64,000 nt of DNA, taken from positions 930,001-994,000 of the forward strand of contig NZ_JBHZRJ010000001.1 in NCBI RefSeq assembly GCF_043641555.1, given 5' to 3'. The notes beneath the pieces are model-generated. The model ran no database searches, was not told the DNA's origin, and was given only the letters and a program-made list of their open reading frames with translations. This document shows, piece after piece, positions 52,073 through 62,308 of the stretch (positions are counted from its first letter, which is position 1; every line of letters begins with the position of its first letter). The translations under genes and the position numbers were made by a program. This DNA comes from Saccharospirillum alexandrii_A (GTDB lineage: Bacteria > Pseudomonadota > Gammaproteobacteria > Pseudomonadales > Natronospirillaceae).

Positions 52073-53152
52073 GTGACTGACACGCATTTTTTTCGCCAGT
52101 TGGTCGATCACCAATTCACGGCTGTCATTCAGCTGGACGACACGCTGGTTGTCGAGCACGTTAACCCTTCTGCTGAATTGTTGCTGGTGCGCTCGGGAAA
52201 GCAAATCATTGGTCAGGCGTTTTACAGTCTTTTTGTTAACCCGGCCGAGATCCGGGAGATGATGATGTCGGCCGTCTCCGGCGGCACGACGTTGTCCGTG
52301 CGCTCTGCGCAGTGGCAGCTGGCGCATCGGGATACTCTGACACTGGATTACATGGTCACGCCGTATATGGATGGCGATGAGCTGCATTTGATTGTCGAGA
52401 TGTTGCCCGCCGACCGGGCGATGCGCATCAGCCGCGACGAGGGTCTGATTCAACAAACTGAGACCACCCGGCATCTGGTCCGCGGCGTGGCTCACGAAAT
52501 CAAGAACCCACTGGGCGGCATTCGGGGCGCGGCGCAACTGCTGGCCAGTGAATTGCCCAATGCCGACCTTAAAGAGTATACCCAGGTCATTATTGAGGAA
52601 GCCGACCGGTTGCGCGATCTGGTAGATCGGATGCTCGGCAGCCACAAGGTGCCCACTCTGTCAGAAGTTAACATCCATCAGATCGTCGAGCGTGTCTACG
52701 CGCTGCTACGGGTTGAATGCGGCGACAAAATCAGGTTAAGCCGCGATTACGACCCCAGCCTGCCCGACTTCAAGGCCGACGAGGCGCAGTTGATACAGGC
52801 CGTGTTGAACATTGCCCGCAACGCGGTTCAGGCGTTGATTGAGAATAACGTTGAAGCGCCGGCCATTGAGTTTAAAACCCGGGCCGTGCGTCAGTTCACC
52901 ATCCGTCAGAACCGGTACCGGTTACTGGTTAAGCTCGACATCATTGATAACGGCCCGGGCATTGCACCGGAAATGATGGAAAAGATTTTCTACCCAATGA
53001 TTTCAGGCCGACCCACCGGTACGGGTCTGGGTCTGTCGATCGCTCAGCAAATCATTAATTTTCACAACGGCGTCATCGAGTGTGACAGCAGTCCCGGTGC
53101 CACCGTCTTTAGTGTCTATTTACCGTTGGAGGGGCTCAATGGCCAATCATAA
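52073..53152 (+). CDS. glnL: Nitrogen regulation histidine kinase NtrB (GlnL)
   Basis: NtrB phosphorylates NtrC under nitrogen limitation and is controlled by PII. It is cytoplasmic, with a PAS domain (about 1-115), HisKA with GVAHEIKNPLGGIRGAAQLL (phospho-acceptor His), and an ATPase domain with NIARNAVQAL, DNGPGI and GRPTGTGLGLSIAQQI. The start is the GTG at 52073, with AGGAAA six bases before it; a GTG at 52055 lacks a site. It has 359 aa. It overlaps glnG by 14 bases and has its own NtrC/sigma-54 promoter rather than lying behind glnA. Confidence 0.95.
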   Translation: MTDTHFFRQLVDHQFTAVIQLDDTLVVEHVNPSAELLLVRSGKQIIGQAFYSLFVNPAEIREMMMSAVSGGTTLSVRSAQWQLAHRDTLTLDYMVTPYMDGDELHLIVEMLPADRAMRISRDEGLIQQTETTRHLVRGVAHEIKNPLGGIRGAAQLLASELPNADLKEYTQVIIEEADRLRDLVDRMLGSHKVPTLSEVNIHQIVERVYALLRVECGDKIRLSRDYDPSLPDFKADEAQLIQAVLNIARNAVQALIENNVEAPAIEFKTRAVRQFTIRQNRYRLLVKLDIIDNGPGIAPEMMEKIFYPMISGRPTGTGLGLSIAQQIINFHNGVIECDSSPGATVFSVYLPLEGLNGQS

Positions 53153-54566
53153 TTGCGTCTGGATCGTCGACGACGACCGCTCCATACGCTGGGTACTGGA
53201 ACGTGCCTTCGAAAAGGAAGGTATAGAGTGCCGCAGCTTTGAATCCGGCGAGGCCCTGTTGCGCAAGCTGGATCAGGACCCACCCGATGCCATTGTCAGT
53301 GATGTCCGTATGGAGGGCATCGACGGCCTGGAGTTGCTCAGCCGAATTCATGACAATCACCCGCATTTGCCGGTCATCATCATGACGGCGCATTCAGATC
53401 TCGAAAGCGCGGTTGCCTCGTTTCAGGGCGGTGCCTTCGAATACCTGCCCAAGCCGTTCGATGTTGACGATGCGGTCTCCCTGGCGCTGCGTGCGATCGA
53501 GCATACCCGTCAGAAACAGAAAACCTCCGAACCTGCGGTGGCACCCCCCAATACCGAGATTATTGGCGAAGCACCTGCGATGCAGGAAGTGTTTCGGGCC
53601 ATTGGCCGGTTGTCGCAGTCCAACATCACGGTGCTGATCAATGGTGAGTCCGGTACTGGCAAAGAGCTGGTGGCGCATGCTTTGCACCGTCACAGTCCAC
53701 GCCGGGAAAACCCGTTCATAGCCCTGAACATGGCGGCTATTCCTCGTGACCTGATGGAATCTGAGCTCTTCGGTCACGAAAAAGGGTCGTTCACCGGCGC
53801 GCAGGGGCAGCGTCGCGGACGTTTCGAACAGGCAGACGGCGGTACGCTGTTTCTCGATGAAATCGGCGATATGCCGGCCGAGACCCAAACCCGGTTGCTG
53901 CGAGTGCTGGCCGACGGCGAGTTTTACCGCGTTGGCGGACACACCTCGGTACGGGTGGATGTTCGCATCATCGCGGCGACGCACCAGAATCTGGAGACTC
54001 TGGTGAAAGAAGGTCGCTTTCGCGAAGACTTGTTCCATCGGTTGAACGTTATCCGTATCCACTTGCCGCGCCTGGCCGACCGGCGTGAAGATATTCCCCG
54101 GCTGCTTGAATTTTTCCTCCACAAGGCAGCCGACGAATTGGGCGTGGAAACCAAAACGTTACGACCGGAGACCGAGGCTTATTTGTCTCGCCTGGCCTGG
54201 CCGGGCAATGTGCGCCAACTGGAGAACATCTGCCGCTGGATCACGGTGATGGCTTCTGGCCGGGAAGTGCTGGTGTCGGATTTGCCGCCGGAGCTGATGG
54301 ACGAAGCCCAGACGCCAGTCACCAGCGAGAACTGGGAGCAGGCTCTGCGCAATTGGGCCGACCGAGAGCTGGCCCGTGGCGAGCACCGGCTCCTGGACAT
54401 CGCAGTACCGAACTTCGAACGCATCATGATAGAAACCGCACTGAAGCACACCGCTGGCCGACGTCGGGATGCAGCTGAGCTGCTGGGCTGGGGCAGAAAC
54501 ACCCTGACTCGCAAGATCAAGGAGCTGGGCATGGAGCTGGAAACGGTGGCCGAGGACGAAGAGTAA
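53139..54566 (+). CDS. glnG: Nitrogen regulation response regulator NtrC (GlnG)
   Basis: NtrC is the sigma-54 activator of nitrogen-limitation genes. It has 475 aa, with a receiver at 1-120 (DDD at 11-13, phospho-acceptor Asp55 in VSDVRM), an AAA+ domain with GESGTGKE (Walker A), GSFTGAQ (the sigma-54 loop, usually GAFTGA) and LFLDEIGDM (Walker B), and a Fis-type helix-turn-helix (GRRRDAAELLGWGRNTLTRKI). The ATG at 53139 has GGAGG upstream. It overlaps glnL. The product should bind the two sites at 51853-51900 and regulate its own operon. Confidence 0.97.
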   Translation: MANHNCVWIVDDDRSIRWVLERAFEKEGIECRSFESGEALLRKLDQDPPDAIVSDVRMEGIDGLELLSRIHDNHPHLPVIIMTAHSDLESAVASFQGGAFEYLPKPFDVDDAVSLALRAIEHTRQKQKTSEPAVAPPNTEIIGEAPAMQEVFRAIGRLSQSNITVLINGESGTGKELVAHALHRHSPRRENPFIALNMAAIPRDLMESELFGHEKGSFTGAQGQRRGRFEQADGGTLFLDEIGDMPAETQTRLLRVLADGEFYRVGGHTSVRVDVRIIAATHQNLETLVKEGRFREDLFHRLNVIRIHLPRLADRREDIPRLLEFFLHKAADELGVETKTLRPETEAYLSRLAWPGNVRQLENICRWITVMASGREVLVSDLPPELMDEAQTPVTSENWEQALRNWADRELARGEHRLLDIAVPNFERIMIETALKHTAGRRRDAAELLGWGRNTLTRKIKELGMELETVAEDEE

Positions 54567-54757
54567 CCCGGGTTCCGGAGTTCAAATAGACGCCATAGCC
54601 ATAAGGCCTCGCAGAATGGCAGAGCTGCTCCTGCGGGGTCGCCGTGGATACCCGGTAGCTGTTGCAGACTCGTGCCTCCCACTAGCATGGCATCTCCCGA
54701 GTCAAAGGCGTAAAATTCCAATCAGCCTAAAAACCCGCCAACTCGTTGGGAGACAAG

Positions 54758-55981
<1,224 letters not shown>

Positions 55982-55991
55982 CACGGGGCAC

Positions 55992-56023
55992 AAAAAAAAC
56001 CGGGCTTTTAGCCCGGTTTTTTT
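55992..56023. terminator. Bidirectional terminator between argG and the convergent membrane gene
   Basis: The stem CCGGGCT/AGCCCGG with loop TTT is extended by A/T runs of seven on both sides, so it works on either strand. It lies 11 bases after argG and 21 bases before the end of the convergent gene. Confidence 0.9.
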
Positions 56024-56044
56024 ATGGGTTGTGCAATCAGTGCC

Positions 56045-57205
56045 TCAGTTCGGGTTGCCATCCAGGTAAATGTCGGTGTCCCGGTTGAACAGGGCGCCGA
56101 TCCAGATAAAGAACACCCACACCAGTGCTCCAAACGGCAGATACCCAAAATAACCAAGCAACGGCATTTCTGAGAAGATATGGATCACGTTGACGAAGGG
56201 AATGTCGTATATCCAGTAGTTCGGGTTGGTTGGGTAGCCGATGTCCGGGTGTTCGCTGCCGAAGTTCCACATTTCCCAGAGAAAACCGTTGAACATCGAC
56301 GCCAGTGCGATCAGCACACCGGGTGCCCAGTTTCCCTGGGTCAGCGCCGTGAAGGGCGACCAGAGTGATTGCCGCAACAAAACGCCAATAATAACCGCCA
56401 GCGGACCGATCCAAATGCCCCAGAACATCAGGCGCGGAAAGAACACCAGGGCACCGATGATCAGGCAGCCCAGGATAATCAGCAGGTTTCCTGACAGCGG
56501 GATGGATAGGCCATTCTGGTAACGTGCGACCAGCTTGGGAAAGGAGTTCAGCAAGTTAAACCATTCGAAGATGGCCGGCCAGACAGTGGTGTAGGCGATC
56601 AGAAACAATACTACGATCACGCTGTGGGGCAGGGCGGCCATGTGACCGTTGGGGTAATACCAGTTGCTCAGTACAAAATAGTCGTAATACTCGAAATACC
56701 CCCAGCCAACCACGGAAATTACGGCGCTGAAAATCAGCAGGGACGGCTTGGTCGCCATCAGTGATTTGCCGTTGTTGCGGTGGTACACAATGCCATCGAG
56801 CATGACGATGAAGCCCCACCACATCGGGGAGAAGGCGTAGTAGACCAGGTCGCCCAGCCAGACCGGCCGGGCCCACATGACCCACCAGAAACACAGCATG
56901 AGGGCGGCACCGACCCAGAACCACCAGGGCAGTGGCTTTTTCGCCGGTTGTGGGGCGGGTGTGGCACCCTGAAAGCCAAACAGCTTTGGAAATAAAAGCA
57001 GTAATGTCACCAGAACGGCCAGCGCGGCGACAACCAGGAAGTAGAGCAGCGAAAAACCCGGTGCTGGCGAGGTTTGTATGGGTGGGAAAATACCAAAGCC
57101 GGGTGGCAAATGTGTGCTCGGGTAGGCAAACCAGGCGGCTACCAGAGGAATCAGCAGCGTCAGCAAGATAGGCCAGAGCAGAGCCCATTTATTGGTCGGG
57201 TTCAT
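56045..57205 (-). CDS. Polytopic membrane protein of unknown function
   Basis: The 386-aa protein has about ten hydrophobic helices with many Trp, Tyr and Phe residues (WWFWVGAALMLCFWWVMW, SPMWWGFIVMLDGIVY). Near the C-terminus GFLWEMWNF and YDIPFVNVIHIFSEMPLLGY stand out as conserved-looking polar elements within the membrane. I do not recognise the family. It is downstream of a 7TMR-DISM hybrid kinase on the same strand, with 72 bases between, and ends at a bidirectional terminator. Confidence 0.75.
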   Translation of the reverse strand: MNPTNKWALLWPILLTLLIPLVAAWFAYPSTHLPPGFGIFPPIQTSPAPGFSLLYFLVVAALAVLVTLLLLFPKLFGFQGATPAPQPAKKPLPWWFWVGAALMLCFWWVMWARPVWLGDLVYYAFSPMWWGFIVMLDGIVYHRNNGKSLMATKPSLLIFSAVISVVGWGYFEYYDYFVLSNWYYPNGHMAALPHSVIVVLFLIAYTTVWPAIFEWFNLLNSFPKLVARYQNGLSIPLSGNLLIILGCLIIGALVFFPRLMFWGIWIGPLAVIIGVLLRQSLWSPFTALTQGNWAPGVLIALASMFNGFLWEMWNFGSEHPDIGYPTNPNYWIYDIPFVNVIHIFSEMPLLGYFGYLPFGALVWVFFIWIGALFNRDTDIYLDGNPN

Positions 57206-57277
57206 ATCGGTGTCGGTTCCTTGTGTTCGTTTTTGGTTATTGTTTCGGGCAAGTTCCCTGACATGCGGTTTCGACTG

Positions 57278-59923
57278 CTAACGACCACCCCGGCTGTTCA
57301 GGGAAGACTGCTCGGTCCATTTGAGAATCATGTTCTCCAGTTGTGTCAGTTTGATGGGCTTGAGCAACACGTCATTCATGCCGGCTTCCAGGCAGTTGTT
57401 GATATCGCGCTGCGACGTGTTGGCCGTAAAGGCGATAACCGGGTTATTGAACTGGCGCTGTCGCAGTGTTCGGGTTGTCTCCAGGCCATCCATTACCGGC
57501 ATCTGCATGTCCATCAACACCATATCGGGTTGCCGGTACAGTACGTGGTTTAAGCCTTCTTCCGCCGATTCAAACCCGCTGGCACTGACGCCCAGCCGGG
57601 TCAGCATCCCCAGTAGCACCTTGAGGTTCACCGGGTTGTCATCAATGGCAACAATATACAGCCGGCGCAACATCAGTGGGTGTTCGGCGGGGGCGGGGGC
57701 AGTGGCTGCCTGACCCAGCAGTCGCCGAAAGGTGACCTGTGTGCAGGGCAAAAGCTCCAGGCTAACCGGTGGTGTCCACAGCGGCAGGTCAGTCGGTACC
57801 CGGTTTACCAGCCAGTGGACTTTGGGGTGTTCGCTGAACCGGTTCGAGAGGTCGGGGTCGGGTTGATCGGCAACCAGAATCCAGTGATCTGCATCTTCTG
57901 GCAAGGGTGTTTTCATCGCCGCAGAATGCGTGAGGCTGTGTTGCAGAGCGATGCCGAGCCGATGCAGGCTGTTGTCGATCAGTTTTTTCAGATCCACATC
58001 ATCACAGACCAGCCCCACCCGAACGGGCAGCATGGTTATCGGCTCGGGCTCGCCCTGCATTGGCAGGGTAAACTGGAAGTCGCTGCCCAGCTCCGGCTGG
58101 CTGAAGACGGTCAGCTTGCCACCCATCAGCGTTACCAGCTTGGAGGCGATTTGCAAACCCAGGCCCGTCCCGCCGTATTTGCGCGAAATGGTTGCATCGG
58201 CCTGGGTAAAGGCCGAAAAAACCGACTCGATTTTATTCTGGGCGATACCAATGCCGGTGTCAGTGACATGGAAAGTCAGGACGTTCGCATCCGGCTGAGA
58301 GACCGATAATTCAATGGAACCCTGTCCGGTGAATTTGAACGCATTGCTGAGCAGGTTGGCCAGAATTTGCTTCAACCGATTGACATCGCCGGTAACGCGA
58401 TGAGGCACCCTGGGGTCTATATCGACCAGAAAACGTACCTGCTGCCGGTCGAACGCGTCTTTATAAATGGTACAGAGCTCATCCAGCGCTTCATCGAGGT
58501 CGAAGGGCTCCTCAACCAGTTCGAGCTGGTCGGCGTTCATTTTGGCCAGATCAAGAATGTCGTTGATCAGGAACACCAGAAAATTAGACGACGCATGGAT
58601 GGCTTCCAGGTGACGGCTGGTTTCAGCAGGCATTTGCTGCTGACCCATCAATTCCACCGACCCCTGAATGGCGTTTAACGGGGTGCGCAATTCGTGACTG
58701 ACATTGGCCAGAAAGCGTTCTTTGGTGTTCAGGGCATCATTGGCCGCCTGCAGCGCTTCCTGTGTGGCCAGCAGGCCGGCTTCCTTTTCCTTGTAGACCA
58801 GTCCCACCTGGTGGCTGATAACCAGTGACAGCAGAATAACTTCCATCGAGACGGCAAACATGCCCAGGTGTTCAAGAAATAAAGTATCGGCAACGGGCAA
58901 GCTGGACGCGCCAATGGAAATCAGGGCGGGAATGGCAAAGGCCGCGTTGGCAACCAGGTAATATCGCGCGGTTCTGTTGCCCTGCAGTACGCGGGTAAGG
59001 CCTGCTGTGAAGCCATAAATGGCAAACAGGCCTACACCTAAGCGGTCGATCTCCATCGACAGTTCGGGTCGAAGCAGCGCCACCACGAAGCCCAGCACAA
59101 AAAGGATGATCAGACCACTGCCAATGCGGTACAACCAGTGTGACGTATTGGGCTTGATGTTCAGCAGCACCATCACAAAAGCGATGTAGGCTGTGTTTGA
59201 AATAAGAATGGGGAAGCTGGTCAGGTAGAACTGGTGAATGCTGAGCAGATCACTGAACACCAGCAAGGAGGCGCCGGTAAAAAAGAAATTGCCGGTAATA
59301 AACAGGGCGTACAATAAGTCGGCCGCCCGGCTACGGCTGGTACCCAGCACAAAATAGTAAATACCCAGCGCCAGGAAAATCCCCTGGCAAATAAGGGTCA
59401 GTGCGTTACCCACCTTGATGCTTTGCTGGTACTCTCCCTGCGCGAAGACCGTTGGTTGTGGTTGCGCCACATAGAACGGGCTGTCCATTCGGGTAACGAT
59501 TTGGTATTGGCCAGGTTCGAATACCTGATCGCGACCATGGCGCAGAAAGTAAGGGTTGTCCTGCTCCGATTCGATACCGCCAACCAGCCGGTTAATCAGC
59601 TCACCGCTGCTGCGATCAAAGACCCAATGTTCAAAATTGGCAATAACCGAGGAATTGCGAAAGTCGATAACCTGACGCGTCGTTTCATCAAAAGAGAGGT
59701 CAATCACATGCCAGTGATGACCGCCTTTTAACGAAATGCCCGTTTGCGACACGATTTGTGGCTGGCTCTGCTGGCGCGATTGAATGGACGGAGACCAGTC
59801 TGATGGTTGCTGCATCCAATAGCTGTCGATCTCGACAATGTCGGCGTATGCCTGGCTCGGCCAGACCAGCATCAACAACGGCAAGCTGGCAAAAAGCAAT
59901 CCACAGGCGAGTCGATAAAGCAC
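57278..59923 (-). CDS. Hybrid histidine kinase with 7TMR-DISM sensor
   Basis: The 881-aa protein has a signal peptide and periplasmic 7TMR-DISMED2-type domain (about 25-170, probably carbohydrate binding), seven membrane helices (about 178-385), and a cytoplasmic HisKA with FLANVSHELRTPLNAIQGS. The ATPase domain has NAFKFT, DTGIGI and KYGGTGLGLQIASKLV. A receiver domain at the C-terminus has DDNPVNLKVLLGML, DMVLMDMQMPVMDG and NDVLLKPI. Between ATPase and receiver is a further region (about 600-740) with no clear motif, perhaps a decayed receiver. There is no output domain, so it needs a phosphotransfer partner elsewhere. Confidence 0.92.
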   Translation of the reverse strand: MLYRLACGLLFASLPLLMLVWPSQAYADIVEIDSYWMQQPSDWSPSIQSRQQSQPQIVSQTGISLKGGHHWHVIDLSFDETTRQVIDFRNSSVIANFEHWVFDRSSGELINRLVGGIESEQDNPYFLRHGRDQVFEPGQYQIVTRMDSPFYVAQPQPTVFAQGEYQQSIKVGNALTLICQGIFLALGIYYFVLGTSRSRAADLLYALFITGNFFFTGASLLVFSDLLSIHQFYLTSFPILISNTAYIAFVMVLLNIKPNTSHWLYRIGSGLIILFVLGFVVALLRPELSMEIDRLGVGLFAIYGFTAGLTRVLQGNRTARYYLVANAAFAIPALISIGASSLPVADTLFLEHLGMFAVSMEVILLSLVISHQVGLVYKEKEAGLLATQEALQAANDALNTKERFLANVSHELRTPLNAIQGSVELMGQQQMPAETSRHLEAIHASSNFLVFLINDILDLAKMNADQLELVEEPFDLDEALDELCTIYKDAFDRQQVRFLVDIDPRVPHRVTGDVNRLKQILANLLSNAFKFTGQGSIELSVSQPDANVLTFHVTDTGIGIAQNKIESVFSAFTQADATISRKYGGTGLGLQIASKLVTLMGGKLTVFSQPELGSDFQFTLPMQGEPEPITMLPVRVGLVCDDVDLKKLIDNSLHRLGIALQHSLTHSAAMKTPLPEDADHWILVADQPDPDLSNRFSEHPKVHWLVNRVPTDLPLWTPPVSLELLPCTQVTFRRLLGQAATAPAPAEHPLMLRRLYIVAIDDNPVNLKVLLGMLTRLGVSASGFESAEEGLNHVLYRQPDMVLMDMQMPVMDGLETTRTLRQRQFNNPVIAFTANTSQRDINNCLEAGMNDVLLKPIKLTQLENMILKWTEQSSLNSRGGR

Positions 59924-60164
59924 AGTGCTCGGTTCCCTTGATCAGTCTTATCGTTGGCCCGGCGCCCGCAGGCGGTTTAGTCAGGGCTGTTTTGTATTGT
60001 TCTAAGGTCTATCATTCGCCTGACAGGTCGATGAAGGTTGGCTGCCCGGTCTACAGACCCGTGCTGCCTGTCACATTCATCGCAGGCTCTACCATTGCTC
60101 CAAGAATAACTGATAGCATGAATGGCTGCGACCAACAAATAGGAACAAATAAGAAAGTGACCGG

Positions 60165-60860
60165 ATGACCACCGACGTGCCCGAGAATCTGCCTGCTACA
60201 CAGGCTGTGACTAATGGCTCGCCTTGCCCGTCATGCCCGTTGTGCCGTGCGCCCGACAGTCAGTGGTGGCACCGTCGCAAACATCGGGAATACTGGTGTT
60301 GCCCGGCGTGCCGGCTGGTGTTCGTTGGCGCGGACCAGCAGATATCACCGGCCGCTGAAAAGGCAGAATACGACAAACACCGGAACGACATCAGTGACTC
60401 CGGATATCGAACATTCCTGACCCGCCCCTGGCGCGCAGTGTGCGATAGGGTGCCCACCGGTTCCCGTGGTCTGGACTTCGGCTGCGGCCCTGGTCCGGCG
60501 CTAGCCAGCATGTTTGAAGAAGCGGGTTACCGTGTCGCCTTATACGATCTCTTCTATTACCCTGACAGTTCAGTTCTGACCGGTCATTATCACTTTATCT
60601 GTCTCACCGAGGTGATCGAGCATCTCGCTAACCCAGCCGACGTATTGTCTGACTTGTGGCGTCAATTGGAAGCGGGCGGCTGGTTGGTCATTCAAACGCA
60701 GAGGGTGCGCGACCGCGAAGCCTTTGCGCATTGGCGCTATGTCGATGATCCGACTCACATCGCCTTTTATGCAGAGGCGACTTTTGCCTGGTTGGCTGAG
60801 TATTTGGGGGCGCAGCACTGGGAGCTGGCTGATCGCGACGTTGTTGCGATTCAGAAGTGA
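60165..60860 (+). CDS. Class I SAM-dependent methyltransferase with N-terminal zinc ribbon
   Basis: The 231-aa protein has an N-terminal zinc-ribbon-like segment (CPLC near residue 24 and CPAC near 45), then a Rossmann methyltransferase domain with RGLDFGCGPGPALASMFEE as motif I and ICLTEVIEHLANPADVL as the post-I acidic region. The layout resembles proteins such as the CheR-less Methyltransf_23 group. Substrate is unknown. It stands alone between the hybrid kinase and the convergent desulfhydrase. Confidence 0.82.
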   Translation: MTTDVPENLPATQAVTNGSPCPSCPLCRAPDSQWWHRRKHREYWCCPACRLVFVGADQQISPAAEKAEYDKHRNDISDSGYRTFLTRPWRAVCDRVPTGSRGLDFGCGPGPALASMFEEAGYRVALYDLFYYPDSSVLTGHYHFICLTEVIEHLANPADVLSDLWRQLEAGGWLVIQTQRVRDREAFAHWRYVDDPTHIAFYAEATFAWLAEYLGAQHWELADRDVVAIQK

Positions 60861-60955
60861 GGTGTGCTGTTTGCATAAGCAACAGCGGATGTTAGTTGAT
60901 AAACCAGTGCTTCATGCCCGGAACCTATTGTCGCCCGCTGGTCTGTTGAACTCTC

Positions 60956-61969
60956 TTACGGGGCCTTTGCGTCCTCAAACAACGCAGTTTCATACCCAAA
61001 TAACGCTGGTGCGCCGCCGGTATGGATGAACAGAACCTTGTCGTTGGGCCCATAGGTACCGTTTTGGTAGCTATCGAACAGGCCGTGCATGGCTTTGCCG
61101 GTGTAAACGGGATCCAGTAATAAGCCTTCTGTTTCCGCGGTGACCCGCACGGCGTGGATCATGCCTTCGGTCGCTATGCCATAGCCCGGGCCGACGTAGC
61201 GGCCGTCTGTGTGAATACGCTCGGCCAGAGTAGCATGGGACAGCCCCAGACGATCAAACAGCGGTCGGGTCAGATTCAGTACCAGGTTGGCCTGGTCTTC
61301 GCTGGTACGGCTGACGCAGAAGCCCCGCACCTGAGCCGACAGATCAAAGAGGGCCGCGCCGGCGAGGAGTCCAGCCTGGGTGCCTGCGCTGCCCGTTGCC
61401 AGAATAATGTGGTCAAACTCGGTGTCCTGCTGATACTGCCAGTCGGCAATTTCGCGGGCGCATTGAACGTAACCGAGGGCGCCGGTGGTATTGGAGCCGC
61501 CAACCGGTATGCAATAAGGGGTGTAACCTTCCCCGGCAAGCGCTGCAGCGCGCTGATGCATCAGCTCAATGCCATCCTGGCCCGGCTTGGCCAGGGTGAG
61601 GGTGGCGCCGAAAAGTCGGTTCAACAGCACATTACCGCTGTGTTGATACAGTGATTCCGGGGTGCCGGCTACCGGTTCCAGTATCAGCTCGCAGTTCAAG
61701 CCCAGCCGAGCCGCCGCAGCCGCAGTCTGTCGGGCATGGTTGCTTTGCAATCCACCGACCGTCAGCACGGTATCCGCCCCCGTTTCCAGCGCTTCAGCCA
61801 ACAGGTATTCCAGCTTGCGCGTTTTATTGCCGCCAAACCCGAGCCCGGTGCAGTCGTCGCGCTTTACCCAAAGATTCCGGGTGCCCAGCAACTCGCCCAG
61901 CCGGGGCAGGTAATCGATGGGGGTGGGGGCCTGTGCCAGGGGGAGTTTTGGAATGTTGCTGAAAGCCAT
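60956..61969 (-). CDS. dcyD: D-cysteine desulfhydrase (PLP enzyme, DcyD/ACC-deaminase family)
   Basis: This is a PLP-dependent enzyme of 337 aa. NLWVKRDDCTGLGFGGNKTRKLEYLL contains the PLP Lys near residue 51, VGGLQSNHARQTAAAA the substrate loop and IHTGGAPALFGY the C-terminal phosphate and pyridine-contacting segment. The family also includes 1-aminocyclopropane-1-carboxylate deaminase, but the closeness to E. coli DcyD motifs makes D-cysteine breakdown to pyruvate, sulfide and ammonia the better reading. Confidence 0.85.
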   Translation of the reverse strand: MAFSNIPKLPLAQAPTPIDYLPRLGELLGTRNLWVKRDDCTGLGFGGNKTRKLEYLLAEALETGADTVLTVGGLQSNHARQTAAAAARLGLNCELILEPVAGTPESLYQHSGNVLLNRLFGATLTLAKPGQDGIELMHQRAAALAGEGYTPYCIPVGGSNTTGALGYVQCAREIADWQYQQDTEFDHIILATGSAGTQAGLLAGAALFDLSAQVRGFCVSRTSEDQANLVLNLTRPLFDRLGLSHATLAERIHTDGRYVGPGYGIATEGMIHAVRVTAETEGLLLDPVYTGKAMHGLFDSYQNGTYGPNDKVLFIHTGGAPALFGYETALFEDAKAP

Positions 61970-62308
61970 AATCCGTCCAGAGTGACTGTTGAAGCACCCT
62001 GGCCACGAACATTAACGTCCCGGGTGCGCTATCGTCCTTGGTCTCCAGTGGTTCACGCGGGACTCTGAAGCAAGGCGTTGAATAGGACTACTGTTACCGA
62101 TTTTGGCATCAAGGGCAAACGAACCTGATAACGAGTGCACATTCCTGGTGAGAATAGAGCTGCCAGGGTGCGGAAATCCGGTCGAAAACCCGTCGCTGGT
62201 CGGGTATCCTAGCGGTGCGAGCCGGGTCTGACGCCCGTCTCTGCAGAATTACTCCCTTTTATCATTCGTATTGTTCACTCACCAATCACCGCAAACAACA
62301 GGATTCCG
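61970..62308. other. Intergenic region between dcyD and leuS
   Basis: The 339 bases between the divergent genes show no credible coding frame. A weak TATCCT hexamer near 62207 could be part of the leuS promoter. I see no riboswitch or strong hairpin. Confidence 0.5.

Noticed and set aside
54600..54690. Fragment with CTGCGGGGTCGCCGTGGA resembling the start of the family A core, upstream of argG
   Set aside because: The CATCCATGG element, inner hairpin and complementary right arm are missing, so similarity is too short to call a copy.
54567..54757. ArgR operator upstream of argG
   Set aside because: No pair of TGAATNNNNATTCA-like boxes is visible; only a weak AT-rich stretch.
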